A stretch of DNA of 64,000 nt from CAZGUX01 sp964529305 (GCA_964529305.1 CAZGUX010000310.1:1-64000), one strand, 5' to 3'. Counted from the first letter of the stretch, positions 54,201 through 62,561 are shown. Translations and numbers: made by a program. The notes: a model not told the origin generated them from the letters alone.

Positions 54201-56056
54201 GGGAATCCGGCGGCGATGTGGTTGGGATTGGTGGCCGTATTGAACACGTCGATGTGGCAGCCGTCGCAGGTCAGCGACAGGCCGGCATACCGTTCGTTGA
54301 CGTGGCACTGCGAGCACTGTGCCGTCAGATGCGCGCCGGTGAGGGGGAACCTGGTTTGGGTGCTGTGGTCGAACCTCGCACCCCTCCACTGTGCCGTGGT
54401 ATGGCACATCGAGCAGTTCCGCGGGTAACCGGCGGTGGCATGCTTGGGATTGGCCGCCCGGTCATAGGCGTCCATGTGGCAGGTATCGCAACTCTGACCA
54501 ACACCGGTGAAAACATCGTTCTTGTGACACTGCAAACACTCCACGCTGGTGTGAGCGCCCGTCAGGGCAAACCGAGTGCGCGTACCGTGGTCGAAGCTGG
54601 CGGTCTTCCATTGGGCGGTGGTGTGGCATTGGGCGCACTCGGTGGAGAAGTGGGCGGCTTCGTGCTTCGGATTGGTGGTGCGCCGGAAGGCCTCCATGTG
54701 GCAGTCTTCGCAATTCTGGGGTGTCCCCGAAAAATGCTGGCTGGTGTGGCATTGACCGCACGTGACGCTGGTATGGGACCCGGTCAGGGCGAACTTCGTC
54801 TGCGTGTTGTGATCGAACCGGGCGCCCTTCCAGGCGTTGGTGGTGTGGCAGCGAGTGCAGTCCTGCGGGAAGCCGGCCGCGGCGTGATTCGGTTCCGCGG
54901 CGCGGTTGAAATCGGGTTGATGGCAGCCCCAACAATCGGCAGGTGTCCCCGTGAATCGTCCGCCGGCGTGACAGTTGCCGCACTCCACCCGTTCATGCGC
55001 GCCGGTCAGTTTGAAGCGCGCCAGGTTGTGATCGAACTTCGCGCCGCTCCAGGCGGTTGTGGTATGGCAGGTCTCGCACGTGACTGGGAAGTTGCCGCGA
55101 CGGTGGTCGGGATTGGCCGTCCGCTCAAACGCGGGCAGGTGGCAACCCGAGCAGTCGGACGGTGTGCCGATGAACTTTCCCGCCTGGTGGCAGTTGGTGC
55201 ACGTGACACTCTGGTGCGACCCCGTCAACGGGAACTTCGTGAAGACGTCGTGGTCGAACTTCGCGCCCTGCCAGGTGGAGGTGTTGTGGCAGGTCTCGCA
55301 CGATCGCGGGAACCCGGACGCCACGTGATCGGGATTCTTTGCCGAATTGAAGGCTGAGACATGGCAGTCGCCGCACAATTGCGACGTGCCCTGCCACTGG
55401 CCGCTGCCATGGCAGGCAGCGCAGTCGAGGCGCGCGTGGGCCCCTTGCAGCGGATACTTGGCCACCACCGTGTGGTCGAAACGCGCACCGGCCCAACCGT
55501 CCATGCCGTGGCACTGGGAACAGTCGAGGGGAAACGCGCCCGCACGATGAGGCGGCCGTTGAGCGCGGTCGAAGTCCCCTCGATGACACGTCGCGCACTC
55601 CGTGCTGAGCCCGAGGAACTGGCCGGCCGCCGCGCCGCGATGGCAGGATTCGCACTGTGCCGCGGCGTGCGCGCCCAGCAGTGGAAAGCGGTTACGGTGC
55701 TCCCGGGTCTGCTGAATGGTCACACGCCAACCTTTGACCGTATGGCAATCCTGGCAGCGCGCGCCCATCTGGCGGCGGTGGATATCGGCGTGGCAGGACG
55801 CGCACTCGCGGCTGGTGTTCTGGAACACTCGCGAGGCGTGGCACGAACTACAGGGGACGTTCTCGTGCATGCCGCGCAACGGGTACGACGTCTGCGTCTC
55901 GTGGCTGAACTCCGGGTTCGCGCGGATCGGCTTCCAGTCGCCCGAGGTGTGGCAACTGTCGCACGCGATCTTCAGCGGCCCGTGAGGGCTGCGCGTGCGC
56001 GGAGCATTTTGGGCCATCGCCAGGCCGGCCGCCAGCAGCACGAGAAGAGCCCTCAC
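48236..56056 (-). CDS. giant multihaem c-type cytochrome, 106 CXXCH motifs
   Basis: 2606 residues from GTG 56056, which overlaps the upstream stop as GTGA and is followed by a signal peptide (RALLVLLAAGLAMAQ). A longer open frame upstream is out of register with any signal and was rejected. One CXXCH near residue 40 is followed by 35 units of about 73 residues, each with three CXXCH motifs: 106 in total by hand count. A typical unit reads GAHTSVQCAQCHKNGVY, then CDGCH, PNHVAAGFPKTCNTCH, QWKGATFNHSTTRFPLT. Each unit also has three invariant non-motif His (GAH, PNH, FNH), enough for bis-His ligation of all haems. The N-terminal eight and last four units are divergent; the rest are nearly identical. 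It is probably secreted or surface-exposed and conducts electrons over a long distance. Confidence 0.92.
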   Translation of the reverse strand: MRALLVLLAAGLAMAQNAPRTRSPHGPLKIACDSCHTSGDWKPIRANPEFSHETQTSYPLRGMHENVPCSSCHASRVFQNTSRECASCHADIHRRQMGARCQDCHTVKGWRVTIQQTREHRNRFPLLGAHAAAQCESCHRGAAAGQFLGLSTECATCHRGDFDRAQRPPHRAGAFPLDCSQCHGMDGWAGARFDHTVVAKYPLQGAHARLDCAACHGSGQWQGTSQLCGDCHVSAFNSAKNPDHVASGFPRSCETCHNTSTWQGAKFDHDVFTKFPLTGSHQSVTCTNCHQAGKFIGTPSDCSGCHLPAFERTANPDHRRGNFPVTCETCHTTTAWSGAKFDHNLARFKLTGAHERVECGNCHAGGRFTGTPADCWGCHQPDFNRAAEPNHAAAGFPQDCTRCHTTNAWKGARFDHNTQTKFALTGSHTSVTCGQCHTSQHFSGTPQNCEDCHMEAFRRTTNPKHEAAHFSTECAQCHTTAQWKTASFDHGTRTRFALTGAHTSVECLQCHKNDVFTGVGQSCDTCHMDAYDRAANPKHATAGYPRNCSMCHTTAQWRGARFDHSTQTRFPLTGAHLTAQCSQCHVNERYAGLSLTCDGCHIDVFNTATNPNHIAAGFPKTCNSCHATSQWRGAQFNHSATRFPLTGAHGSVQCAQCHKDGVFTGTPQSCENCHLEAFNKTVNPNHVTAGFPKTCAVCHTTAQWKGAVFNHATTHFPLTGAHNTVQCGQCHKNNVFAGTAQTCEGCHLDAFNRATNPNHVSANFSKNCALCHTTSQWKGGQFNHSSTRFALTGAHGSVQCAQCHKNGTFAGTPLSCETCHLDAFNRTTNPNHVSAGFPKNCTTCHTTAQWRGAAFNHSTTRYPLTGAHTSVQCGQCHRNGVFAGTPQSCENCHIGAYNQTTNPNHVAAAFPKNCTVCHTTSQWKGVVFNHSATRFPLTGAHSSVQCAQCHQNGTYTGTPQSCEGCHLDAFNRTTNPNHPAAGFPKACGTCHTTTQWRGAAFNHSATHFPLTGAHTSVQCGQCHKNGVFSGTPQSCESCHLDVFNKTTSPNHVAAGFPKTCQTCHTTSQWKGAVFNHSMTRFPLTGAHGSVQCVECHRNGVYTGTPQACESCHLDAFNMTANPNHVAAGFPKTCQTCHTTAQWKGAVFNHSTTRFPLTGAHTSTQCAQCHKNSVFAGTSQSCDSCHLDAYNRVTEPNHAAGGFPKNCALCHSTSQWKGARFDHSATRFALTGAHGSAQCVQCHQNGSYAGTPQSCESCHIEAFNKTTSPNHAAAGFPKTCQTCHTTTQWKGALFNHSATRFPLTGAHTSVQCAQCHRNGTYSGTSQACETCHLDAFNRTTSPNHVAAGFPKTCQTCHTTIQWKGATFNHATTRFPLTGAHTSVQCAQCHKNGAYSGTPQSCESCHIDAFNRTTNPNHVSAGFPKACQTCHTTTQWKGAVFNHNNTQFPLTGSHTSVQCAQCHKTGTYTGTPQSCESCHLDAFNRTTNPNHVSAGFPKTCNTCHTTTQWKGAVFNHSTTRFALTGAHASVQCAQCHKNGIYSGTPQSCESCHLDAYTRTTNPNHAAAGFPKTCATCHTTAQWKGATFNHSTTRFPLTGAHTSVQCAQCHTNGVFAGTPQNCDGCHLAAYNATTNPNHAAAGFPKTCNTCHTTIQWKGAAFNHSTTRFPLTGAHTSVQCAQCHKNGTYSGTPQSCESCHLVNYNATINPNHVTAGFPKTCNTCHTTIQWKGASFNHSTTRFALTGAHTSVQCAQCHKNGVFAGTPQTCDGCHLATYNATTNPNHTAAGFPKTCQTCHTTIQWKGATFNHSATRFPLMGAHTSTQCAQCHKNGVYAGTPQNCDSCHVADYNATTNPNHVASGFPKTCNTCHSTTQWKGATFNHSTTRFPLTGAHTSVQCAQCHKNGVYAGTPQTCDGCHLANYTATTNPNHVAAGFPKTCNTCHTTAQWKGATFNHSTTRFPLTGAHTSVQCAQCHQNGVYAGTSPNCDGCHLANYNAATNPNHVTAGFPKTCNTCHTTIQWKGATFNHSTTRFALTGAHTSVQCAQCHKNGVFAGTPQSCDGCHLANYNATTNPNHVAAGFPKTCNTCHTTTQWKGATFNHSTTRFPLTGAHTSVQCAQCHKNGTYAGTPQTCDGCHLANYNATTNPNHVTAGFPKTCTTCHTTTQWRGATFNHSTTRFPLSGAHTSVQCAQCHKNGVFAGTPQTCDGCHLANYNATTNPSHVAAGFPKTCNSCHTTTQWKGATFNHSTTRFPLTGAHTSVQCAQCHKNGVYGGTPQSCDACHLANYNAATNPNHVTSGFQKTCNTCHTTTQWKGATFNHSTATTFPLTGAHTSAQCAQCHVNNVFRGTLRTCDGCHLAKYNATTNPNHVAAAFPKDCAVCHTTTQWRGATFNHSTATTYPLTGAHTSLQCSQCHVNNVFRGTLRTCDGCHLARYNAVTSPNHVAAGFPRDCSICHSTSVWKPATFNHANTRFPLTGAHVTVTCSLCHVGGRFAGTPTDCYACHKTAYDTVSNPNHRTAGFPTTCTTCHTTTQWKGARFTHKFPIYTGAHQNAWTTCNDCHRNPSSYAVFSCIDCHKHNKTDMDNKHRGIRNYVYASASCYQCHPTGSH
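48239..55890 (-). repeat. 219-bp tandem repeat array (35 units) inside the giant cytochrome gene
   Basis: The coding DNA repeats with a 219-bp period; for instance, the segment CCGTCGCAGGTCTGCGG recurs at 49443 and 49662. Units from about 48.9 to 53 kb are the most similar, and both ends are diverged. This is coding repetition, not a CRISPR array. Copy number may vary by recombination and be compressed in assemblies. Confidence 0.9.
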
Positions 56057-57936
56057 GTGTGACACTCCTCGCATTTGGCCGGGATTCCCTTGTACCGGAT
56101 CACCATTCGGCCAGTGGCATCGGGTTGCTTCTCGTGGCACAACCGGCACGGCACGCGCTCGTGCGCTCCCTTGAGGGAAAACGCCGAGTGGCGGGCATGA
56201 TCGAATTCGGTCGGCCGCCAGTTCAGCGCGGTGTGACATCGTCCGCAGGCGGCGGTCCCGTCCACCAGAAACTGGCCGTCGTGGGCGTCCTTGTGACAGG
56301 AGCCGCACTGAACACTGGTCCCGGTGAAGGGCACCACCTTGGCGGCCGCTTCGCCGGACGGTTTGTGACAGGCGACGCAAGCCGTGGTCCGGTGACGGCC
56401 GAGCAGCGGAAACTTCGTCGCCGCGTGATCGAACGGACCGGTTTCCTTCCAGGCGCGTAGCGTGTGACAGCCGTCACACGACGGCAGGGCCCGCGCCGCG
56501 GCGGCGGCCGTCTTGTGCGGATCGCGGTGGCACGACGCGCAGTCAATCGCCGCAAAGTGGTAGCGGGTGGACTCCGGCCGGCCATCGCTCGACCGGTGGC
56601 AATCGCCGCACGCCACCGCGGCGTGCGCTCCTGCCAGCACAAACCGTGTTTTGCAGTGATCGCTGAGCGTGAAGCGCGCAGGGCGGAACCCCTGAACGTC
56701 ATGACACTGATCGCAGCGGTTGTCTCGCGGCGCCGAGGCGAACTGGCGCGAGTGCCGGTCCAGGTGGCAATCCAGGCACGCGCCAAACGCCGGGTGATAC
56801 GGAGTGGCCCCCTTGGCCGGCTTGTGGCACTGCGCGCACTCCACCTTGGCGTGCTTCCCGGCCAGGGGGTATTTGGTCGCCGCGTGCTCGGTGACCCCGA
56901 AACGGGCCGGGCGGAATCCCGCCACGGCATGGCACGATGCGCAATCGCCCTTGTCGTTCCGTGTCAGAAATTGGTTCTCGTGGTAGTCCTTGTGGCAGTC
57001 CAGGCACTTGCCGTGGGCTACCTTCGCGCCGAAGTTCTCCGTCTGGTGACACTTCCGGCACGCCACTACAGCATGCTTGCCCTCCAGCGGATATTCCGCC
57101 TTCGAGTGATCGAAGCCGCTGATCTGCTTCGGCGGCAACCAGCCTTCCGGCGTGTGGCACTTCTTGCAGTCATCCGGGAAGGCGCCGCCGTGGACGTCTT
57201 TGTGGCAGCTCTTGCAGAATTCCTGGAACACGAAGTTCCGGTACAGCGTCCGCGGACCTTCGGCGGTTTGCCGGACGTGGCACTTGGCGCAGGCCAGGCT
57301 CGAGTGTTTGCCCGTCAGCGGATACTCGGTGTTCTGGTGATTGAATCCTGGTGCGCCCTTCCACGTCTCGAGCGTATGGCACCGCGTGCAACTCGACCCC
57401 AGTTCACCCTTGTGCGGGTCGTTATGGCAGGTCGCACAACTGGGACTGAGCCCGAGCAAGGACTTGGCTAGGTCCGTCCGCTTCAGTGCCGCCCGCTCTT
57501 CGGGGACCATGTTCTTTGGTTGGTGGCACTCTTCACAGCGAAGCCCGGCGTGCTTGGCTTCCAGCGGCCAGCCCGTTTCGCGGTGATCGAACTTCTCCTT
57601 GGGCGGTCTCCAGCGAATCAGCGGGTACGCGCGCCCATTGTGTTCGGAATGGCACCGCGCGCACTCGTTCGAATTGGTGCCGCCTTTGATTCGGGCATGA
57701 TACCCGCGGTTCGCCGCCACCCGCCGGCGGAGTTCGTCGTGGCAGTCGAGGCATTTGAATTCCACCCGGCCGGCACCGAAGGCGTGGCATTGGGCGCAGT
57801 CCAGGGGTCCATCGATGCTGCGGTGCGCAGTCGACAACGGTCCAGGCGACATCTGCGCCCGCAGGCGGGAATCCGGCATCGAGGACTCAAAAGCCAGCGC
57901 TAGCAGCAAGCCGGCTAGTCGTAAATGAAAGATCAT
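56053..57936 (-). CDS. 23-haem secreted c-type cytochrome
   Basis: 627 residues. The signal region is IFHLRLAGLLLALAFES. By hand I count 23 CXXCH motifs, from CAQCH at about residue 47 to CEECHT at the C-terminus. Spacing is less regular than in the giant gene downstream, but units share the GKH/GAH...C..CH...FDH pattern (PLTGKHSSLACAKCH, YPLEGKHAVVACRKCH, FVLAGAHAAVACGDCH). It starts the operon and overlaps the giant gene by 4 bp. It is a plausible periplasmic or outer-membrane relay between the inner membrane and the giant cytochrome. Confidence 0.92.
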   Translation of the reverse strand: MIFHLRLAGLLLALAFESSMPDSRLRAQMSPGPLSTAHRSIDGPLDCAQCHAFGAGRVEFKCLDCHDELRRRVAANRGYHARIKGGTNSNECARCHSEHNGRAYPLIRWRPPKEKFDHRETGWPLEAKHAGLRCEECHQPKNMVPEERAALKRTDLAKSLLGLSPSCATCHNDPHKGELGSSCTRCHTLETWKGAPGFNHQNTEYPLTGKHSSLACAKCHVRQTAEGPRTLYRNFVFQEFCKSCHKDVHGGAFPDDCKKCHTPEGWLPPKQISGFDHSKAEYPLEGKHAVVACRKCHQTENFGAKVAHGKCLDCHKDYHENQFLTRNDKGDCASCHAVAGFRPARFGVTEHAATKYPLAGKHAKVECAQCHKPAKGATPYHPAFGACLDCHLDRHSRQFASAPRDNRCDQCHDVQGFRPARFTLSDHCKTRFVLAGAHAAVACGDCHRSSDGRPESTRYHFAAIDCASCHRDPHKTAAAAARALPSCDGCHTLRAWKETGPFDHAATKFPLLGRHRTTACVACHKPSGEAAAKVVPFTGTSVQCGSCHKDAHDGQFLVDGTAACGRCHTALNWRPTEFDHARHSAFSLKGAHERVPCRLCHEKQPDATGRMVIRYKGIPAKCEECHT

Positions 57937-58562
57937 TCGTCAAATCCGACCGGAGGTAATTTCACTCCAATCCGAAACTTGTACGACGGTATTCGGGCCT
58001 GTTGGCAAGTAGCCTGCCAATCCGAACGCGGTGGCCCGACACCACTCAACGGCAGGAACGATGATAGACCTGGTAGGCGACTAACCTATTGCAGGGAAAC
58101 CCTGAGTACTGGAACTAAAGTTCCCGTAGTCCTAGAACCGAACCTTCTGTTGAAAAATTCAACGAGGAGAATTTACACTCCTGAAGTCGTCTCGAAGTGT
58201 TGTCTTTACCAGCTTTTGGACGGATTGCTCTGGCACGCAGCCCGGCGGCAAGGCCAACCCACAAGACCAGGGCGATTCATGGACTTTTCATTGCCAGTTA
58301 ACGCCATCGAAACGGCGATTCGCTGGAGCAGAACGGGTGGCATCCATCAGAGTTCTCGGCCACACTCACGCAGGCAGTTTGCGCGCTACCTGCGGCGTAG
58401 ACGCCTCGGCTTTGCCTGGCCGGCGCAGTGTTGGACTACACCCACATCCAGACGGCGATTTGTTCAGCGGCTGCGATTCAGATGTCGGGAACGTTCAAAT
58501 TTAGCGAATTAGAACCAGAACTTAACCGAGTCGACACATGCGCTATCTATCCTGAATTCTCC
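57937..58562. promoter_or_regulatory. divergent intergenic region with small dyads
   Basis: This 626-bp gap separates the cytochrome operon (minus) from an Oar receptor (plus). Its middle has lower GC than the flanks and three small perfect dyads: AGGG-AAA-CCCT (58093-58103), GGAAC-TAAA-GTTCC (58111-58124) and GTTGAA-AAA-TTCAAC (58149-58163). I see no clear -35/-10 pair. It is the likely control region for both flanking transcripts. Short open frames here have no convincing coding features. Confidence 0.45.
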
Positions 58563-61500
58563 ATGCGCATTTCAATCGTGCCAGTCGTTGTTTTTCTCTT
58601 TTTCTCATCCCTGCATCTGCCCAAAGCGCGCGGCCAGGGCTCGGCCGGCTCCGTCACGGGTCTGGTGGCCGACCCATCGGGCAGCGCCGTTCCGAGCGCG
58701 CGCATCGTGCTGAAGAGCGCTGCCACCGGCGAGGAGATGCGATCCACCGCCACCTCCGCGGGCCTGTTCTCTTTCCCCAGCGTCCGAATCGGTATCTACA
58801 ACCTGGAGGTGGAAGCAGACGGGTTCCGGAAGTCCGTGACCGAAGCGATTCGCGTGGAGACGGCAACGCCTACGCGAATCAATGTGACGCTGGTGGTCGG
58901 TCAGGTAAGCGAAAGCGTCTCGGTGAATGCGGAACTGCCCCTGCTGCAGTCCGAGACGTCGTCGGTGGGTACGGTCGTCAATCGCACCTTGCTCGACAAG
59001 GTTCCGTTCCAGCTTTCAGGGACCAATCGCGACGTCCTCAGCTTCATCCGCCTGGTGCCGGGCGTAGGCGGAAACGTCGGCAACTTCAACGTCATCATTA
59101 CGGGCAGCCGGCAGCATACGACCGAGTTCCTCGTCGACGGCGTCACCAACAACTACCGGGGCGGCATTGCGTCGCCGTTCTCGATCCGGCCGTCGATGAC
59201 CAGCGTCAGCGAGTTTCGCGTGGAAACGGCTGTTCCACCGGCGGAGTTCGGTCGCACATCGTCGGGAGTCGTGATCATGACCACCAAGTCCGGCACCAAC
59301 GAACTGCACGGTACCGGCGATTTTCTGCTGCGGAACAACATCTTCGACTCGCGGCGCTACAACGCCCGCATCGCGGACACCACGCGCCAAGGCGAAGGCG
59401 CCGTGAACCTGGGCGGGCCGGTGGTGCTGCCCAAGCTCTACAACGGCCGCAACCGGACGTTCTTCTTCACCGACCTGACGGTGTTCCGCCGCATCAACGA
59501 ACCGCAAGGCGTGACTCGCACCATCCCCACCGCGGCGCTGCGGCAAGGCGACTTCAGTGGCTTCGCCCAGCCCGTGTTCGACCCGATCTCCGGCGGCGCC
59601 GGACAGCCCCGCACGCAGTTCGCCGGCAATCGCATTCCGGCCAACCGCATCAGCGCGTTCGGGCGCGCCGTGATGGAGACGATTCCCTCTCCCAACCTGC
59701 CCACCGCGGAGAACAACTATATTGGCGCGCAACGCAACATCGAGAAGATGACCGTGCTGCTGCTGAAGCTCGACCACCGCTTCAACGACAGGCACATCCT
59801 CACCGCCAGCGGCCGGCCGTCCTGGAACGTGCGCGACAACTTCAACGCTCCGTATCCCGAGCGGCTGGAAGGTTACTACGACAAGCCGTACGCCCCGCAG
59901 ATCACGGCCAACTACGACTACATCATCCGGCCGAACCTCCTCAACAAGGCCACCTTCGGCTACGTGAACTGGTTCAGCCTGTTCCTGCAGACGCCCGAGA
60001 TCGCCTACCAGGTGCCGGGCGCCTACGGAAGCGGCTTCCCCGCCCTCCGGTTCAGCGGGCAGGGCCTGTCGATGATCGGCGAAAACGTGGACCGGACGGT
60101 GGGTTCGAACAACGTCAACATTCAGGACGCGGTGAGCTGGACGACCGGCCGGCACAACTTCAAGTTCGGCATGCGGTACGACTGGCTGGAGGACAACACC
60201 CAGACGCTCGGCAATCGGAACGGCACGTATACGTTCTCGCCCATCACGACGGGTCAGCCGGGAGTCGCCGCTTCCGGGCATGCGTTCGCCAGCCTCTTGC
60301 TGGGGGCCCCCACCACGGCCAACATGCAGTTCGGCTTGCCCCTGCTGGGCCGGTCGCAGTCCTGGGGCTTTTTCGCGCAGGACGACTGGAAGCTGAACCC
60401 GCGCCTGACCCTGAATCTGGGACTGCGGTTCGAGTGGCAGAAGCCGTTCTACGACCACGAAGGCAACGCGTCGAACCTCGATCTGAGCCAGCCCAACCCG
60501 GCGGCCGGCAACCGGCCGGGCATTGCCGTGTTCGCCGGAGAGGGCCCGGGACGCCTGGGCGCCCGCTCGCTCATCAGCAACTACTACGGCGGCATCGGAC
60601 CCCGGGCCGGCGTTTCGTGGAGGGTGTTCTCCGATACGGTTCTGCGCGCGGGCTTCGGCATGTACTACGCACCCCGGAGCGTCAGCGTCATCACCGAAGG
60701 CTTCAGCTCCAACATCTCCCTGTCGAGCCTGGATGGCGGGGCTACGCCCACGTTTTACCTGGATCAAGGCTGGCCGAACGGCGTTGCCGTCAAGCCGCCG
60801 TTCATCAACCCCACGCTGGTGAACAACCGCGCGGCGAGCTATCAGAATCCCGATGCCGAGCACGGATCCGGCCGGCTGTCGCGGACCTATCAGGCGCAAC
60901 TCAGCGTGCAGCAGCGCCTGAAAAACGCGCTGCTGGAAGTGGGCTGGGTCTCGACGCAGGCCCGCCACATTCCCAACACGACGCTCGAAAATCTGAATCA
61001 GGTGGACACGCGCTACCTTGCTCTCGGCGATCTGCTGCGGAGAAACATCACCGACCCCGCCGTGGCCGCCGCGGGTTTTGGCCTGCCCTACGCCGGCTTC
61101 ACGGGAACGCTCGCGCAGGCGCTACGTCCGTACCCGCACTTCCAACTCATCAACTACCTCGACTCGCCGAGCGGCAACTCCAGCTACCATGCCTTGCTGT
61201 TCAAGTTCGAACAGCGTTTCACCAGCGGACTGGCCGTGTTGGGCGCGTATACCTTCTCGAAGTTCATCTCCGACGTGGTGGGCAGTCCGGGCCGGCTGCA
61301 GGACGCGGCGGACCGTCGAGCGGAGCGCGCGGTCACCAGCACGGACACGCCGCACCGGTTCGTCGGCAGCGTGGCCTATGAGCTTCCCTTCGGCAAAGGC
61401 AAGCCGTTGTTCGCTTCCGGCCCCGCCGCCTGGATCCTGGGTGGGTTTTCGGTGTCAACAATCCTGACGTACGAGAGCGGAACGCCGCTGGCCATCACGA

Positions 61501-61922
61501 TTCCCAACGGTCTGCCGATCTTCAACGGCCAGTTGCGGCCAAACCTGGTTGGCGGCGCCGGTCCCTTTGTCAGCAACAGTCACGGCTCATTCAGTCCGTT
61601 GAACGGGCTCTCCGGAGACCGGGGCGACCTGCAGTTGAACCGCGCCGCCTTCGCCACGCCCGCGGCTTTTAGCCTTGGGAATCTCGGACCGAATCTCCCC
61701 TACGTTCGCAGTTTCGGCTTCTCCAACGAAGACATCTCACTGGCCAAGCGGGTTCCGGTCGGCGAGAAGCAATTCTTTGAAGTTCGGACGGACTGGTTCA
61801 ACGCGCCCAACCGCCGCCAGTTGAGCGCTCCCATCACCGATCTGACGAGCGCGAACTTTGGTCGGGTCACCGGCCAGAAATCGGCGCGGGTGATCCAGTT
61901 TGGAGTCCGTTATGCGTTCTGA
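58563..61922 (+). CDS. Oar-like TonB-dependent receptor
   Basis: 1119 residues from ATG 58563, chosen over longer frames because a signal peptide follows at once (RISIVPVVVFLFFSSLHLPKA). The carboxypeptidase-regulatory-like domain lies at about 30-115 (GSVTGLVADPSGSAVPSARI). Plug motifs follow: LLDKVPFQLSGTNRDVLSFIRL, EFLVDGVTNNYRGG, EFGRTSSGVVIMTTKSGTN. The barrel ends in FGVRYAF. It is divergent from the cytochrome operon. It could import a ligand or metal needed for it, but nothing in the sequence shows the substrate. Confidence 0.85.
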   Translation: MRISIVPVVVFLFFSSLHLPKARGQGSAGSVTGLVADPSGSAVPSARIVLKSAATGEEMRSTATSAGLFSFPSVRIGIYNLEVEADGFRKSVTEAIRVETATPTRINVTLVVGQVSESVSVNAELPLLQSETSSVGTVVNRTLLDKVPFQLSGTNRDVLSFIRLVPGVGGNVGNFNVIITGSRQHTTEFLVDGVTNNYRGGIASPFSIRPSMTSVSEFRVETAVPPAEFGRTSSGVVIMTTKSGTNELHGTGDFLLRNNIFDSRRYNARIADTTRQGEGAVNLGGPVVLPKLYNGRNRTFFFTDLTVFRRINEPQGVTRTIPTAALRQGDFSGFAQPVFDPISGGAGQPRTQFAGNRIPANRISAFGRAVMETIPSPNLPTAENNYIGAQRNIEKMTVLLLKLDHRFNDRHILTASGRPSWNVRDNFNAPYPERLEGYYDKPYAPQITANYDYIIRPNLLNKATFGYVNWFSLFLQTPEIAYQVPGAYGSGFPALRFSGQGLSMIGENVDRTVGSNNVNIQDAVSWTTGRHNFKFGMRYDWLEDNTQTLGNRNGTYTFSPITTGQPGVAASGHAFASLLLGAPTTANMQFGLPLLGRSQSWGFFAQDDWKLNPRLTLNLGLRFEWQKPFYDHEGNASNLDLSQPNPAAGNRPGIAVFAGEGPGRLGARSLISNYYGGIGPRAGVSWRVFSDTVLRAGFGMYYAPRSVSVITEGFSSNISLSSLDGGATPTFYLDQGWPNGVAVKPPFINPTLVNNRAASYQNPDAEHGSGRLSRTYQAQLSVQQRLKNALLEVGWVSTQARHIPNTTLENLNQVDTRYLALGDLLRRNITDPAVAAAGFGLPYAGFTGTLAQALRPYPHFQLINYLDSPSGNSSYHALLFKFEQRFTSGLAVLGAYTFSKFISDVVGSPGRLQDAADRRAERAVTSTDTPHRFVGSVAYELPFGKGKPLFASGPAAWILGGFSVSTILTYESGTPLAITIPNGLPIFNGQLRPNLVGGAGPFVSNSHGSFSPLNGLSGDRGDLQLNRAAFATPAAFSLGNLGPNLPYVRSFGFSNEDISLAKRVPVGEKQFFEVRTDWFNAPNRRQLSAPITDLTSANFGRVTGQKSARVIQFGVRYAF

Positions 61923-61936
61923 AACATTCTTACGAT

Positions 61937-62190
61937 TCGCACTCTTTTCACTGACCCGTCCAACACCGGAATCGCCGAGGCGACGGTCACCGCGCATCAC
62001 GTCGCCACCGGCGTCACCCGCACGTTAGGCACAACCGACCGCGGGCTTTACTTCTTCCCGTTCCTGGCCCCGGCGCCTATGAACTGGCGGTCTCTTCGCC
62101 GGGCTTTCAAAAGTACACGCAGCAGAACATCATTCTCGAGACCAACCAGCGCCGCATTGTCGACGTCGCCCTGCAGGTGGGCGAGGTGGC
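61937..62190 (+). pseudogene. N-terminal remnant of another Oar-like receptor
   Basis: Just after the receptor stop, a frame reads FTDPSNTGIAEATVTAHHVA then GTTDRGLYFFPFLAP. A shifted frame continues GAYELAVSSPGFQKYTQQNI and TNQRRIVDVALQVGEV. Together they are one carboxypeptidase-regulatory-like domain, with a frameshift near 62075. No signal peptide or barrel follows. It is a decayed tandem copy. Confidence 0.65.
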
Positions 62191-62561
62191 GCCACGGCGG
62201 GTTCGATCTTCATCGCCCGGAGAGCCGGGAACACGCAGGCCGCGGCGGCGACCGCGGCCCGTGCGCTGGGATAAGCCGGCATGGTGTCGGGGATGAAAGA
62301 CCCCCACAAGAGGAGTAGTGAGCCACCTTGACCTCGAGACGCTATCCGAGCGTGCGTTTCGACGTTCGCTTCCAAGGCCGGAGCCGAGTGCGCGCTAGCG
62401 CTCGCACGGATCGGTGCCGGGGGGCGGTCAGTGATGACCGTCCCTACCGCGACCTTTTTTCACAGCCGGTCATGAACTGTCGCTCGCAACTGGGAGGGAA
62501 ATCACCGCCTTTTGTGACCCGATCGTCAGCTGAAGCAGTTTGTCTTGTCATGGAGTCAGAA

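Noticed and set aside
48239..55890. CRISPR array
   Set aside because: The period is 219 bp, all of it is coding, and there are no short spaced repeats with unique spacers.
56057..56380. Giant cytochrome start at 56380
   Set aside because: The extra 108 residues overlap the 23-haem gene in another frame and lack a signal; GTG 56056 gives a signal peptide and GTGA coupling.
57925..58512. 195-codon open frame in the divergent gap
   Set aside because: The residue pattern is not protein-like, there is no ribosome-binding site, and it overlaps the dyad region.
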